A DNA stretch of 18,530 bases from NCBI GenBank assembly GCA_023245565.1, contig JAHFKB010000018.1, positions 1 to 18,530 of the forward strand, in the 5' to 3' direction. The stretch is from an archaeon. GTDB lineage: Archaea; Nanobdellota; Nanobdellia; SCGC-AAA011-G17; GW2011-AR18. Below are positions 1 through 7,485 of the stretch, in pieces (positions within the stretch are counted from its first letter, which is position 1; the number at the start of each line of letters is the position of its first letter). A program made the translations under genes and the position numbers. The notes under the pieces are model-generated. The model worked only from the letters and a program-made list of their open reading frames with translations, made no database searches and was not told the DNA's origin.

Positions 1-690
1 GAAGAAGTAATAAGTGCTGATAAAAAAAGTGAAAAAAATTTTCTAGTTAAAACAGATACAAAAAAAGAATTTAAATCTAAAACTTTAATTCTTACACCTG
101 GCAAAGCATATAGAATGAGTAATATAAAAAATGAGAAAGAATTAACTGGCAAAGGAGTTTCTTATTGTGTAGTTTGTGATGGTTTATTTTTTAAAAATAA
201 AAAAGTTGCTTTAATTGGAAGTAAAAATCTAGCTGCTGGTGAAGCTTTAGAATTATTAACTTATACTAAAAATATTACAATATTTACAAATGGTAGAGAT
301 CATGAATTTTCTGAAACTTTAATGAAAGATATTAAGAAAAATAAAATTAATATTAGAAAAGAAAAAGTTATTGAGTTTAGAACTGGAAATAAAAATGTTT
401 TAAATAGTTTAGTTCTTGATAATGGAAAAATTGAAAATTTTGATGGTGCTTTTATTGCATTAGGTACAACTTCTGCTTTAAGTTTTGCTAATAGATTGGG
501 TTTAGACTTAATTGGTTTAGATCTTAAAATTGATAAAGAAGGTAAAACTAATGTTCAAGGTATTTGGTCTGCTGGAGATTGTACTGGTGGTAATGCTCAA
601 GCTATTGTTAGTGCTGGAGAAGGATGTAATGCTGCTATTTCAATTATAAAATATATAAAAGGAAAACATGTTTATATTGATTATGAATGA
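1..690 (+). CDS. Thioredoxin reductase-like FAD/NAD(P)H flavoprotein, 5' end cut by window
   Basis: The reading frame is open from base 1, so the first ATG at 115 is internal; 229 residues are visible of a family that is usually about 300-320. A redox-active CVVC, in the context SYCVVCDGLFF, lies at visible residues 56-59 and matches the CATC centre of low-molecular-weight thioredoxin reductases. The C-terminal GIWSAGDCTG plus QAIVSAGEG matches the FAD-binding signature of that family. It would pass electrons from NAD(P)H through FAD to a thioredoxin-like partner in the cytosol. The nucleotide-binding loop reads IGSKNLAAGEA instead of the usual GxGxxA, and the basic HRR motif that selects NADPH is not visible, so cofactor choice may differ. 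Family assignment is firm; substrate is inferred. Confidence 0.88.
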   Translation, partial: EEVISADKKSEKNFLVKTDTKKEFKSKTLILTPGKAYRMSNIKNEKELTGKGVSYCVVCDGLFFKNKKVALIGSKNLAAGEALELLTYTKNITIFTNGRDHEFSETLMKDIKKNKINIRKEKVIEFRTGNKNVLNSLVLDNGKIENFDGAFIALGTTSALSFANRLGLDLIGLDLKIDKEGKTNVQGIWSAGDCTGGNAQAIVSAGEGCNAAISIIKYIKGKHVYIDYE

Positions 691-700
691 TAATTGAAAC

Positions 701-711
701 CTTTTTATATT
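701..711 (+). promoter_or_regulatory. TATA-like box for cupredoxin gene
   Basis: CTTTTTATATT is centred about 25 bases before the ATG at 731. In archaea this spacing places the transcription start at or next to the start codon. Confidence 0.45.
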
Positions 712-730
712 TGTTATTACTTTTATTTTT

Positions 731-1192
731 ATGAAAATAATTAGTGTATTTTTAATTTTAATTTTTCTTGTATTATTTGGTTGTACTAATAATTCTATTG
801 TAAGTAATAATATTGTATCTAATGATCAAATTGAAAATCATACAGTTCCTACAACTAATATTGTAAAAAATTTAACTGATAATCAGAATTTAGGTAATTC
901 AAATGTTATAAATACTGTAAAAGAATTTGTAGTTACAGGTGCTAATTTTAAATATAATCCTTCACAAATTAGAGTAAGTAAAGGTGATAGAGTAAAAATT
1001 ACTTTTATTGCAGATGATATGATGCATGATTTTGTTATTGATGAATTAAGTATAAGAACTAATATTCTTAGAAAAGGACAAAGTGAAACTTTAGAATTTA
1101 CTGCTGATAATGTTGGAACATTTACTTATTATTGTAGTGTTGGAAGTCATAGAGCTTTAGGTATGGAAGGGAAATTAATTGTAGAATCTTAA
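731..1192 (+). CDS. Cupredoxin-domain lipoprotein
   Basis: The 153-residue protein begins with a lipoprotein signal peptide (hydrophobic residues 3-16, lipobox LFGC, lipidated Cys18). An Asn/Thr-rich linker runs to about residue 63, followed by a plastocyanin-like domain from about 66 to 153. All four ligands of a type 1 copper site are visible: His99, Cys135, His140 and Met145, in the CxxxxHxxxxM spacing of small blue copper proteins. It is therefore probably a membrane-anchored electron carrier or copper-binding protein facing outward. It follows the thioredoxin reductase-like gene by 40 bases but has its own TATA-like box. Its redox partner is not visible here. Confidence 0.85.
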   Translation: MKIISVFLILIFLVLFGCTNNSIVSNNIVSNDQIENHTVPTTNIVKNLTDNQNLGNSNVINTVKEFVVTGANFKYNPSQIRVSKGDRVKITFIADDMMHDFVIDELSIRTNILRKGQSETLEFTADNVGTFTYYCSVGSHRALGMEGKLIVES

Positions 1193-1194
1193 AA

Positions 1195-1452
1195 TTATTC
1201 TTCTCTATCTCTTCTTTCTGTTAATCCCCCTCTTAATCCTAAATATAATAAACCAACTAAAGATCCTAAAAATGCAGCACCCAATACATTTTCATAATTA
1301 GTTCCTGGACCAATACCGTAATTACAGCCAGAATTATAAGTTGCATAATCAATATATTGATTGCCTGCTTGCCTGCAAGGTCCTATTCCTATTCCCAATA
1401 AACTTACTAAACCTATTGTAGCAGCTGTAGCTGCTCCTCTTGACATTGCCAT
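1195..1452 (-). CDS. Small glycine-rich two-segment membrane protein, unknown
   Basis: The family is not recognised. The 85-residue product has two hydrophobic stretches, at about residues 8-25 (rich in Ala, Gly and Leu) and 55-75, separated by a Gly/Tyr/Asn-rich loop with two cysteines (Cys26 and Cys43). It ends in a charged tail, TERRDREE. It resembles small membrane or envelope proteins. It converges on the cupredoxin gene with a 2-base gap. Two TATA-like elements lie upstream, one at the leaderless spacing and one about 25 bases farther. Coding status is inferred from the open frame, membrane pattern and promoter. Confidence 0.6.
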   Translation of the reverse strand: MAMSRGAATAATIGLVSLLGIGIGPCRQAGNQYIDYATYNSGCNYGIGPGTNYENVLGAAFLGSLVGLLYLGLRGGLTERRDREE

Positions 1453-1470
1453 TTTTATTACCTTATAAAT

Positions 1471-1480
1471 TTTATATAAA
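1471..1480 (-). promoter_or_regulatory. TATA-like box for 85-residue membrane protein gene
   Basis: On the minus strand this reads TTTATATAAA, centred about 24-25 bases before the ATG at 1452, the leaderless spacing seen across the window. Confidence 0.4.
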
Positions 1481-1496
1481 TTAATAAATTTTAAAC

Positions 1497-1511
1497 TTTA
1501 TAAAGCTTTCT
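1497..1511 (-). promoter_or_regulatory. BRE/TATA-like element AGAAAGCTTTATAAA
   Basis: On the minus strand the 15-mer AGAAAGCTTTATAAA looks like a BRE plus TATA box. The same 15 bases recur at 7402-7416 upstream of the gene starting at 7378, and a variant lies at 16861-16875. Here it sits about 49 bases before the ATG, so either it drives a transcript with a leader of some 20 bases or it serves as an upstream element. Confidence 0.45.
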
Positions 1512-1533
1512 ATTTATTACTACTATTTAGTAA

Positions 1534-2772
1534 CTAAAATTTAGAATATTTAACTTTCTTACCTAATTCTTCTTCTATTATTAATAATCTATTAAACTTA
1601 GAAGTTCTTTCTCCTCTACAAGGAGCTCCTAATTTAATTTGACCGCAACCTAGAGCTACAGATAAATCAGAAATAAAAGTATCTTCTGTTTCTCCACTTC
1701 TATGACTTACCATTGTTTTCCAACCAGCTTTTGATGCTAATTTAAATGCTTCTAGAGCTTCTGATAAAGTTCCAATTTGATTAACTTTCAATAATAAACA
1801 ATTGCATAATTTTTGTTTTATTGCGTGTTCTATTCTATCTTTATTTGTAACTAATAAATCGTCTCCAACAATCTGAATTTTTATTTTTTTCTTTAATTCT
1901 CTATATGATTCAAAGTCATCTTGATCAAAAGGATCTTCTAAAGAAATTATTGGATATTTTTTTATTAGATCTTTATAATATTCAATTAATTTATTTGAGT
2001 TTAAAACTTTTTCTTGTTCTATTTGGTATTGTGTTCCTGTGTAAAATTCTGAGGCTGCTGCATCAATTGCTATTTTTACATTTTCTTTATAATTATTTTC
2101 TTCAATTGCTTTTGAAATTAGATCTAGAGCTTCATAAGGATTTTTAATTGGTGGAGCAAATCCTCCTTCATCACCAACATGGGTTGCTAATTTCCCATAT
2201 TTATCTTCTATATCTTCTTTTAATGTGTAATAAATTTCTGCTACCATTTGTGTTGCTTCTGAAAATGATTTTGCTTTTATTGGAACAATCATGAATTCTT
2301 GGATTTTTAAATCTCCTTCAGAATGTTTACCACCATTTATTATATTGCAAAAAGGAATTGGTAAATTTGTTTTATTTCCTAAGTATTTATATAAAGGTTT
2401 ATTTAATGAGTTAGAAGCTGCAACTGCTGATGCTAGAGAAACAGCTAGTGTTGCATTTGCTCCTAAGTTAGATTTATTTGGAGTTCCGTCTAATTCATCT
2501 AATAATTTATCTATGTCTTGTTGTTTTGTTATTTCTTTTCCAATTAATTTTGGTGTTATTTTATTTATATTATTAATTGCTTTTAAAACTGATTTACCAT
2601 GATATGCTTTTTCTTTGTCTCTTAATTCTAGAGCTTCATATTTTCCTATTGATGCTCCTGATGGAACTATTGCTGAACCTTTTGATTTATTTGTAAATAT
2701 TTCACATTCAATTGTTGGATTTCCTCTAGAATCTAGAACTTGTCTAGCTTTAATCTTTATTATTTTATCCAT
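1534..2772 (-). CDS. eno: Enolase (phosphopyruvate hydratase)
   Basis: Enolase converts 2-phosphoglycerate to phosphoenolpyruvate in glycolysis and gluconeogenesis. The 412-residue length fits the family (about 410-430). The N-terminal motif RQVLDSRGNPT is at residues 10-20. Recognisable active-site residues are His150, Glu159 (QEFMIVP), Glu202 (GDEGGFAPP), the magnesium ligands Asp237, Glu279 (ISLEDP) and Asp304 or Asp305 (VGDDLLVTN), Lys329 (LLKVNQIGT), His357 in SHRSGET, and Lys380. No key residue is missing. It is transcribed divergently from the CYTH gene across 97 bases and appears monocistronic. The promoter is less clear than elsewhere: an AT-rich TATA-like stretch at about 2804-2812 would leave a leader of about ten bases. 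Confidence 0.97.
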   Translation of the reverse strand: MDKIIKIKARQVLDSRGNPTIECEIFTNKSKGSAIVPSGASIGKYEALELRDKEKAYHGKSVLKAINNINKITPKLIGKEITKQQDIDKLLDELDGTPNKSNLGANATLAVSLASAVAASNSLNKPLYKYLGNKTNLPIPFCNIINGGKHSEGDLKIQEFMIVPIKAKSFSEATQMVAEIYYTLKEDIEDKYGKLATHVGDEGGFAPPIKNPYEALDLISKAIEENNYKENVKIAIDAAASEFYTGTQYQIEQEKVLNSNKLIEYYKDLIKKYPIISLEDPFDQDDFESYRELKKKIKIQIVGDDLLVTNKDRIEHAIKQKLCNCLLLKVNQIGTLSEALEAFKLASKAGWKTMVSHRSGETEDTFISDLSVALGCGQIKLGAPCRGERTSKFNRLLIIEEELGKKVKYSKF

Positions 2773-2838
2773 CTCTTTTTCTTTTAATAAATTAAGGAAA
2801 CTTGTTTATATTATTTACGTTAATCAAAATATTAGAAA

Positions 2839-2848
2839 TCTATATAAG
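2839..2848 (+). promoter_or_regulatory. TATA box for CYTH gene
   Basis: TCTATATAAG is centred 26 bases before the ATG at 2870. This supports that ATG as the true, probably leaderless, start rather than the longer open frame beginning inside the enolase gene. Confidence 0.5.
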
Positions 2849-2869
2849 AAGTTGTTTTGTTATTATATT

Positions 2870-3397
2870 ATGGATATAGAAGTTGAATTAAGAAGTTTTA
2901 TTTCTAAAGATAAATATGAAGAATTGTTAAAATACTTTAAAGAAAATTCTGAATTTATTAATGAAGATTATCAAGAGACTTATTATTTTGATGCAAAAGA
3001 AGATCTTAGAATACAAAAGAATAATTTTTTCTCAAAAATATGGATGAAAAAAGGAAAAATACATGATGATTATAGGGAAGAGATAGAGATTAAATTTTCT
3101 AAGGAAGATTTTGAAAAACTTGAAAAATTATTTTTATCTTTAGGTTATAATATTCAGATTAAATGGTTTAGGACAAGACATACTTTTAGATGGGATCAAG
3201 TAAGTGTTATGATTGATTTTACTAAGGGTTATGGTTATATTATTGAGATAGAAAAAATGTCTAATGAAGAGAATAAAAATAATGATTTAGAAATTCTTAA
3301 AAATAAATTTAAAGATTTACAAATTGAAGTAACTCTTAAAGAAGAATTTAATAATAAATATAATTATTATAAAGAAAATTGGAAAGATTTAATATAA
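2870..3397 (+). CDS. CYTH-domain protein (CyaB / triphosphate tunnel family)
   Basis: The start is set at the ATG at 2870 because the product then begins with the family's N-terminal signature (MDIEVELR) and a TATA box lies 26 bases upstream. The open frame itself extends back to 2615 on the opposite strand of enolase, where it is not expected to be coding. The 175-residue protein shows the CYTH tunnel pattern: acidic EVE at residues 3-5, YYFD near 45, a basic strand after it, REEIEIKF in the middle, and RTRHTFRWD and EIEKM towards the end. The usual ExExK has Arg in place of Lys. CYTH enzymes bind triphosphorylated substrates with metal (adenylate cyclase CyaB, thiamine triphosphatase, inorganic triphosphatase). 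The substrate here is unknown. Confidence 0.82.
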   Translation: MDIEVELRSFISKDKYEELLKYFKENSEFINEDYQETYYFDAKEDLRIQKNNFFSKIWMKKGKIHDDYREEIEIKFSKEDFEKLEKLFLSLGYNIQIKWFRTRHTFRWDQVSVMIDFTKGYGYIIEIEKMSNEENKNNDLEILKNKFKDLQIEVTLKEEFNNKYNYYKENWKDLI

Positions 3398-3399
3398 AA

Positions 3400-3412
3400 A
3401 AGAAAAAATAAT
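3400..3412 (-). terminator. Possible oligo-T terminator between convergent genes
   Basis: The 17-base gap between the convergent CYTH and SIMPL genes reads TTATTTTTTCTTTTTT on the minus strand, the T-rich form of archaeal intrinsic terminators. It would end the SIMPL transcript. No stable hairpin precedes it. Confidence 0.35.
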
Positions 3413-3414
3413 TT

Positions 3415-4137
3415 CTATTTTATTTCATAAATTATACTTACAGTTGCATCAACATCGATAGACTTTGGAGGTATTGGTGTTTGTAATGCCATATCTTTTT
3501 CAGCTGTAGCATAAACTGGTCCACCATAATAAATTGGTGTAGGGAAGTTTAAATATAAAGATTTTATACCTTTTATTTTAAATCCTACTGCTGAAGCTAA
3601 TTTATCTGCTCTATCTTTAGCATTTTTTCCAGCTTGAGCTAATGCTTCTTGGTATAATTCTTCTTTTTTACTTTCAGTTATTGTGAAAGTTAAACTATCT
3701 ATATTTTCAACTCCAGATTTTGAAGCTAAATCAATAAATGTTCCTATTTTATTTATTTCTTTTGTTTTAATTTTAATTGAGTTTGTTACTTCATAGCCTT
3801 TCTCTACATAACTATTATTTTCCCAAACTGTTCTCTTGTTGCTATTATAATCTAAAGTTTCTATTTCTTTATCTGATAAACCTGATTCTTTTAAAGATTT
3901 AATTAATTTATTAGATATTTCACTGTTTTTTTTCTGTGCTTCTTGAGCATTATCTGCTCTTGTTAAAACTCTGAAAATTATTTCTACTTGATCAGGTTCA
4001 ACTGTTGAATGATAAGTGCCATCAACTGTTATTGTTTTTGCTTCTGCAGTTTGGCTTTGGTAAATTAAAAATAATCCACAAATTAATAATATTGCAACAA
4101 TTACTATTATTCCTAAAATTATACTTTTGTTTTTCAT
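3415..4137 (-). CDS. SIMPL-domain (DUF541) membrane-anchored protein
   Basis: The 240-residue protein has an N-terminal signal anchor at about residues 5-27 and then a SIMPL (DUF541) domain filling the rest. Recognisable family features are the start of the domain (ITVDGTYHSTVEPDQVEI), the helix with AQEAQKKNSEISNKLI, the IKIKT strand, and the repeated acidic-basic helix ending in KNAKDRADKLASAVG. SIMPL proteins form ring-like oligomers on the cell surface or in the periplasm and are linked to oxidative stress defence in bacteria; the biochemical role is unclear. It has its own TATA box 26 bases upstream of the ATG. Domain call is firm; function in this organism is inference. Confidence 0.88.
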   Translation of the reverse strand: MKNKSIILGIIVIVAILLICGLFLIYQSQTAEAKTITVDGTYHSTVEPDQVEIIFRVLTRADNAQEAQKKNSEISNKLIKSLKESGLSDKEIETLDYNSNKRTVWENNSYVEKGYEVTNSIKIKTKEINKIGTFIDLASKSGVENIDSLTFTITESKKEELYQEALAQAGKNAKDRADKLASAVGFKIKGIKSLYLNFPTPIYYGGPVYATAEKDMALQTPIPPKSIDVDATVSIIYEIK

Positions 4138-4156
4138 TAAATTATACAGTTAAGCT

Positions 4157-4170
4157 TATTTATATAGTTT
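4157..4170 (-). promoter_or_regulatory. TATA box for SIMPL gene
   Basis: On the minus strand the core is TATATAAA (4159-4166), preceded by an A-rich BRE-like tract and followed by the ATG 26 bases later. This implies a leaderless transcript. Confidence 0.5.
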
Positions 4171-4197
4171 TTTTGTAGCTTTATTTTTATTAATTTA

Positions 4198-4839
4198 TTA
4201 TTTTAATTCATAAACTCTAAAAATATAATTATTTCCATTAGATTCAGAAATTTGTTTTATATTCCAATTGTTTTCTTTTGCTGCTTTTTCAATAAAGTTA
4301 AAATCAGCAAAATTTGCCCATGATAAATATATTTTTCCGTTTTCTTTAATATATTCTCTTGCTTTTTTTAAAAACTTTATTGTTGTTTTATGATCTTTAT
4401 CCCACATAGATTTTTCTACTATATCTCTTGCTTTATTATCTGAGTATGGTAAATTTATTATTATTAAATCAAACTTTTCTTTTGTTTCTGGAAATAAATC
4501 TGTTTTAATTACTTCTATATTCTTTAGATTAAATTTTTCTATGTTTGCTTTAATATTTTCTATTGCAGAAGGATTAATATCTGTCGCAGTTATTTTCTTA
4601 ACTTTATCAGAAATAAACAATGAAATTACTCCAGTACCAGAACAGGGTTCTAAAACACTTTCATTACCATTTAATTTTATTGTTTTTATTATTAATTCAG
4701 TATCTGTTCCTGGATAAAAAACATTTGGATAAACTATTATTTCCTTATTTAAAAAATTGTATAAATAAGGTTTACTAGGTGCTGTTATTTTCTTTAGCCT
4801 TTCTTTTTGTAATTCAAAAATATCTTTTTCTAATTTCAT
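4198..4839 (-). CDS. SAM-dependent methyltransferase, HemK/NPPY-like class I
   Basis: The 213-residue protein has a Rossmann methyltransferase core. The SAM-binding motif I is LEPCSGTGVISLF (about residues 61-73), the acidic residue after strand 2 is in ATDINPSA, and the motif IV tetrapeptide is NLPY, a variant of the NPPY found in methylases that act on amide or base nitrogens (HemK, RsmC, N6-adenine types). The N-terminal extension with VFYPGTDTELII resembles archaeal HemK2-like enzymes. Its ATG overlaps the rtcB stop by one base (TAATG), so it is probably co-translated with the RNA ligase and might modify RNA or a translation factor. The substrate cannot be told from sequence. Confidence 0.8.
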   Translation of the reverse strand: MKLEKDIFELQKERLKKITAPSKPYLYNFLNKEIIVYPNVFYPGTDTELIIKTIKLNGNESVLEPCSGTGVISLFISDKVKKITATDINPSAIENIKANIEKFNLKNIEVIKTDLFPETKEKFDLIIINLPYSDNKARDIVEKSMWDKDHKTTIKFLKKAREYIKENGKIYLSWANFADFNFIEKAAKENNWNIKQISESNGNNYIFRVYELK

Positions 4840-6296
4840 TATCCTTTTAGATTTCCAATTGGAATTAATTTTGTTACAGGTTTAGAAATTCCTGATTTTG
4901 CTAGTGCATCTATCACATCATTTATCTCTTTATATGCAGCTCCAGCTTCTTCTGCTAAACCAGACATAGAAGTTGATTTAACATAAATTCCACGAGATTC
5001 CATGTCTTTTTGTAATTGTTCTCCTCTAAATTCTCTTTTAGCTTGATGTCTAGACATTGTTCTACCTGAACCATGAGCTGTACTTGAAAATGTTTCTTTA
5101 TCTGCTTTTTCAGTTCCAACTAAAAGATAAGAACCTGTTTCCATACTTCCACCAATTATTACTGGTGAACCAATATCTCTATATAATTTTGAAACTTCTG
5201 GATTTCCTGGGTCTTGTGCTAGTGTTGCTCCTTTTCTATGAACAACTAATTTTCTTTTTTTACCATCAATCTTAAATTCTTGTAATCTAGCTAGGTTATG
5301 GGCTACATCATAGATGCAATGCATTCCTAGATCTTCAGATTTCATCTTGAAAATTTTTTCAAAGCCTTCTCTTATTCTATGTAAAATAACTTGTCTATTT
5401 GAGAAAGCCATGTTTGCAGCACATGCCATTGCTTTATAATAATCTTGACCTTCTTGACTTTGGAAAGGAGCACAAGCTAATTCTCTGTCATTTACTTTTA
5501 TATTATATTTTTTCATTGCTTCTTCAAATATTTTTAAATAATCTGTAGCTACTTGATGTCCAAATCCTCTAGAACCACAATGAAAAGTTATTACAATTTG
5601 ATCTTTGAAAATTCCAAATTTTTTTGCTAATTTTTCATCTATAATGTTTTCTGGTTTAATGTGCTGGATTTCTAGATAATGATTTCCTGAACCTAAAGTT
5701 CCAAGCTGTTCTATTCCTCTTTGTCTTGCTTTTTGAGAAATTTTTGAAGAATCAGCCCATTCTATTTTTCCATTACTTTCAATTCTATCTAAGTCTTCTT
5801 TCCAACCATAACCATTATCAATACACCACTTTATTCCTTGTTCCATTACTTCATTAAATTGATTATTATTCATTTTTACAAAACCTTTACAACCAACTCC
5901 AGATGGAACTGTTTGAAATAAAGTATTTACTATTTCTTTTATTTTAGGTTGAACATCTTTTATTGTAAGATTTGTAACTAATGTACGCATGCCACAATTA
6001 ATATCAAAACCAATTCCACCAGGTGAGATTACTCCATTTTCTGCATCCATTGCAGCAACCCCACCTATTGGAAAACCATAACCCCAATGACCATCTGGCA
6101 TACACATTGCATATTTTTGTATTCCAGGCAGACATGCTACATTTGTTACTTGATCAAATACTCCAGGATCCATTGTATCTAATAATTTTTTAGTTGCAAA
6201 AATTCTTGCTGGAACATTCATACCTTGTTTAAAACTAGTTGGTATTTCCCAAACTGTTTCTTCAATTTGTTTAATGTCTTTTGGTATGTTTGACAT
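4839..6296 (-). CDS. rtcB: RtcB RNA-splicing ligase
   Basis: RtcB joins 2',3'-cyclic phosphate (or 3'-phosphate) RNA ends to 5'-OH ends with GTP and manganese; in archaea it seals tRNA halves after intron excision. The 485-residue length matches archaeal RtcB. Metal and catalytic residues are all visible: Asp98 and Cys101 in GFDINCGMR, Asn205 and His206 in GSGNHYLEIQ, His239 in HCGSRGFGHQ, His333 in AHNLARLQEF, and His408 in HGSGRTMSR, the residue that is guanylylated. The usual activator, archease, is not in this window. A TATA box 26 bases upstream gives it its own promoter behind the three-gene operon, and it is followed by an overlapping methyltransferase gene. Confidence 0.97.
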   Translation of the reverse strand: MSNIPKDIKQIEETVWEIPTSFKQGMNVPARIFATKKLLDTMDPGVFDQVTNVACLPGIQKYAMCMPDGHWGYGFPIGGVAAMDAENGVISPGGIGFDINCGMRTLVTNLTIKDVQPKIKEIVNTLFQTVPSGVGCKGFVKMNNNQFNEVMEQGIKWCIDNGYGWKEDLDRIESNGKIEWADSSKISQKARQRGIEQLGTLGSGNHYLEIQHIKPENIIDEKLAKKFGIFKDQIVITFHCGSRGFGHQVATDYLKIFEEAMKKYNIKVNDRELACAPFQSQEGQDYYKAMACAANMAFSNRQVILHRIREGFEKIFKMKSEDLGMHCIYDVAHNLARLQEFKIDGKKRKLVVHRKGATLAQDPGNPEVSKLYRDIGSPVIIGGSMETGSYLLVGTEKADKETFSSTAHGSGRTMSRHQAKREFRGEQLQKDMESRGIYVKSTSMSGLAEEAGAAYKEINDVIDALAKSGISKPVTKLIPIGNLKG

Positions 6297-6316
6297 AAGA
6301 AAATAATTTTTAATGT

Positions 6317-6327
6317 TCTTATAAGTC
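6317..6327 (-). promoter_or_regulatory. TATA-like box for rtcB
   Basis: On the minus strand CTTATAAG is centred 26 bases before the rtcB ATG, in the 39-base gap after the preceding small gene. It implies a leaderless rtcB transcript independent of the upstream operon. Confidence 0.45.
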
Positions 6328-6335
6328 TTACTGTA

Positions 6336-6707
6336 TTAATTCTCTAATAAATCAATTAAACTTTTTACACTATTATATCTAGTATGATCTTGATCTATTC
6401 TTTCTATATTTCTATGTAATCTATCTAAATAAATATGTCTATCAGGAAATTGCATTGTTTTTACTAGTGAAGTCCAAACATTTAATACTGATTTATCTTC
6501 TTTATTATAATCTCCTGGAATTTCTATAAAATATATTTCACTTTTTGAATTTAATCTTTCTTGACCATTACCATGAACCATCTTTTCATAAGTCATTGGT
6601 ATTATTTTTTCTGCAATTTGCACTCTTACTCTATCACCAGGAATTAAATCTTCTAGATCTAATTCTCTTTCTACACTTCTATAAGTTGGAGCTCTTTGAG
6701 TTGTCAT
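6336..6707 (-). CDS. Hypothetical 123-residue soluble protein, third gene of small operon
   Basis: No family is recognised. The protein is hydrophilic with no membrane segment. A short region near residue 20 (DLIPGDRVRVQI) looks like the start of a small beta-barrel, and the C-terminal half (RHIYLDRLHRNIERI onward) is helical and charged. It starts one base after the stop of the DUF2937-like gene, without a clear SD, so it is almost certainly co-transcribed with the two genes before it. Its codon use matches its neighbours. The consistent operon context makes coding status secure; function is unknown. Confidence 0.72.
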   Translation of the reverse strand: MTTQRAPTYRSVERELDLEDLIPGDRVRVQIAEKIIPMTYEKMVHGNGQERLNSKSEIYFIEIPGDYNKEDKSVLNVWTSLVKTMQFPDRHIYLDRLHRNIERIDQDHTRYNSVKSLIDLLEN

Positions 6708-6708
6708 T

Positions 6709-7143
6709 TTATTCTTTTTCTTTTTTTCTTCTTAATAATTTACCTGTGCCTGTAACTAATTCATATAAACCAAAACCAGTTAACCCACCAACTCCAGAAT
6801 ATAATAAACCTTCATAATTAAAAGTCATTCCAGGAGTATAATTTTGATAAGCTCTTTTTGCAATATCCCAATCTGCATTACCTACAAAAGTTGTTAGTTT
6901 TCCTAAACCTGAAGAATTATTAATTAAATTCAAACTTCTTTCTAAATCATCAGCTCTTATATTTAATGAATGCATTTTTTCGTCTTTTGCTATTCTTCTA
7001 TCTTCATCAATAGTTCCACCTAATCTTTGAACATATTGTGCAATATATTGTGGAAATTGTCCTAATGTTAATGCAGATACTACAACTGTTCCTGCACAAG
7101 CTAATTTATCTGCTTTGTTTAATAAATATTTTTTTACACTCAT
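6709..7143 (-). CDS. DUF2937-like membrane protein
   Basis: The 144-residue protein has a hydrophobic segment at about residues 14-29 and a second at about 115-131, with a helical charged region between, and ends in a basic tail (LLRRKKEKE). The segment GQFPQYIAQYVQRLGGTIDE resembles the conserved block of DUF2937 proteins, which are small bacterial membrane proteins of unknown function; this link is from memory and not tested. A Shine-Dalgarno-like GAGGAG about nine bases before the ATG lies inside the end of the upstream gene, whose stop is one base away, so this is an SD-dependent internal operon gene. Role unknown. Confidence 0.72.
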   Translation of the reverse strand: MSVKKYLLNKADKLACAGTVVVSALTLGQFPQYIAQYVQRLGGTIDEDRRIAKDEKMHSLNIRADDLERSLNLINNSSGLGKLTTFVGNADWDIAKRAYQNYTPGMTFNYEGLLYSGVGGLTGFGLYELVTGTGKLLRRKKEKE

Positions 7144-7144
7144 T

Positions 7145-7378
7145 TTATTTTTCTCCTCTAGCTTTTCTTAGTAATTGTTCTAATCTTCTTTCTGAATCCA
7201 TTGTAAATTTTATACCAATTTCTTCTGCTTCTTTTTTTGTTATTGGCATTGCGTACAGTTTTGATCCTGTGTTTCCAAATATTGATAAGACTCCTTCTGC
7301 AATTTTATAACTTCTTACTGCTCCCATGGGTTTATCAATTCCTTCTCTATAAATTGCAACATAATTTCTTTCTTCCAT
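7145..7378 (-). CDS. Hypothetical 77-residue protein, first gene of small operon
   Basis: No family is recognised. The short protein is soluble: an N-terminal part with beta character (NYVAIYREG), a middle with VLSIFGNTGSKLYAMPI, and a charged C-terminal helix (ERRLEQLLRKARGEK). It opens a three-gene operon read toward 6336. The promoter 27 bases upstream contains the AGAAAGCTTTATAAA element shared with the gene at 1452, which supports a leaderless start at this ATG. Function is unknown; linkage to a membrane protein suggests a shared complex, but that is only inference. Confidence 0.68.
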   Translation of the reverse strand: MEERNYVAIYREGIDKPMGAVRSYKIAEGVLSIFGNTGSKLYAMPITKKEAEEIGIKFTMDSERRLEQLLRKARGEK

Positions 7379-7400
7379 TTTCTAAAAATGAATTTTAATA

Positions 7401-7416
7401 ATTTATAAAGCTTTCT
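7401..7416 (-). promoter_or_regulatory. BRE/TATA box for three-gene operon
   Basis: On the minus strand AGAAAGCTTTATAAAT contains the same 15-mer as at 1497-1511. The TATA centre is 27 bases before the ATG at 7378. Confidence 0.55.
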
Positions 7417-7456
7417 CTTTTTACTACTTATAAGTAAAGTTTACCTATCATAAAGG

Positions 7457-7465
7457 TTATATATT
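7457..7465 (+). promoter_or_regulatory. TATA box for TMEM43-like gene
   Basis: TTATATATT is centred 25 bases before the ATG at 7486. It favours that ATG over the in-frame TTG at 7471. Confidence 0.5.
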
Positions 7466-7485
7466 AATAATTGAAGCTTTTTGTT

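Noticed and set aside
1905..2602. Plus-strand frames opposite enolase, and similar frames opposite rtcB, the 6709 gene and elp3
   Set aside because: They are leucine/phenylalanine-rich shadows of well-supported minus-strand genes, with no start signals or family features.
2615..2869. Extension of the CYTH gene start back to 2615
   Set aside because: That stretch is antisense to the conserved N-terminus of enolase. The ATG at 2870 has a TATA box 26 bases upstream and begins with the CYTH signature.
7471..7485. TTG start for the TMEM43-like gene
   Set aside because: The ATG at 7486 fits the 25-base TATA spacing; the TTG would lie about 10 bases from the box.
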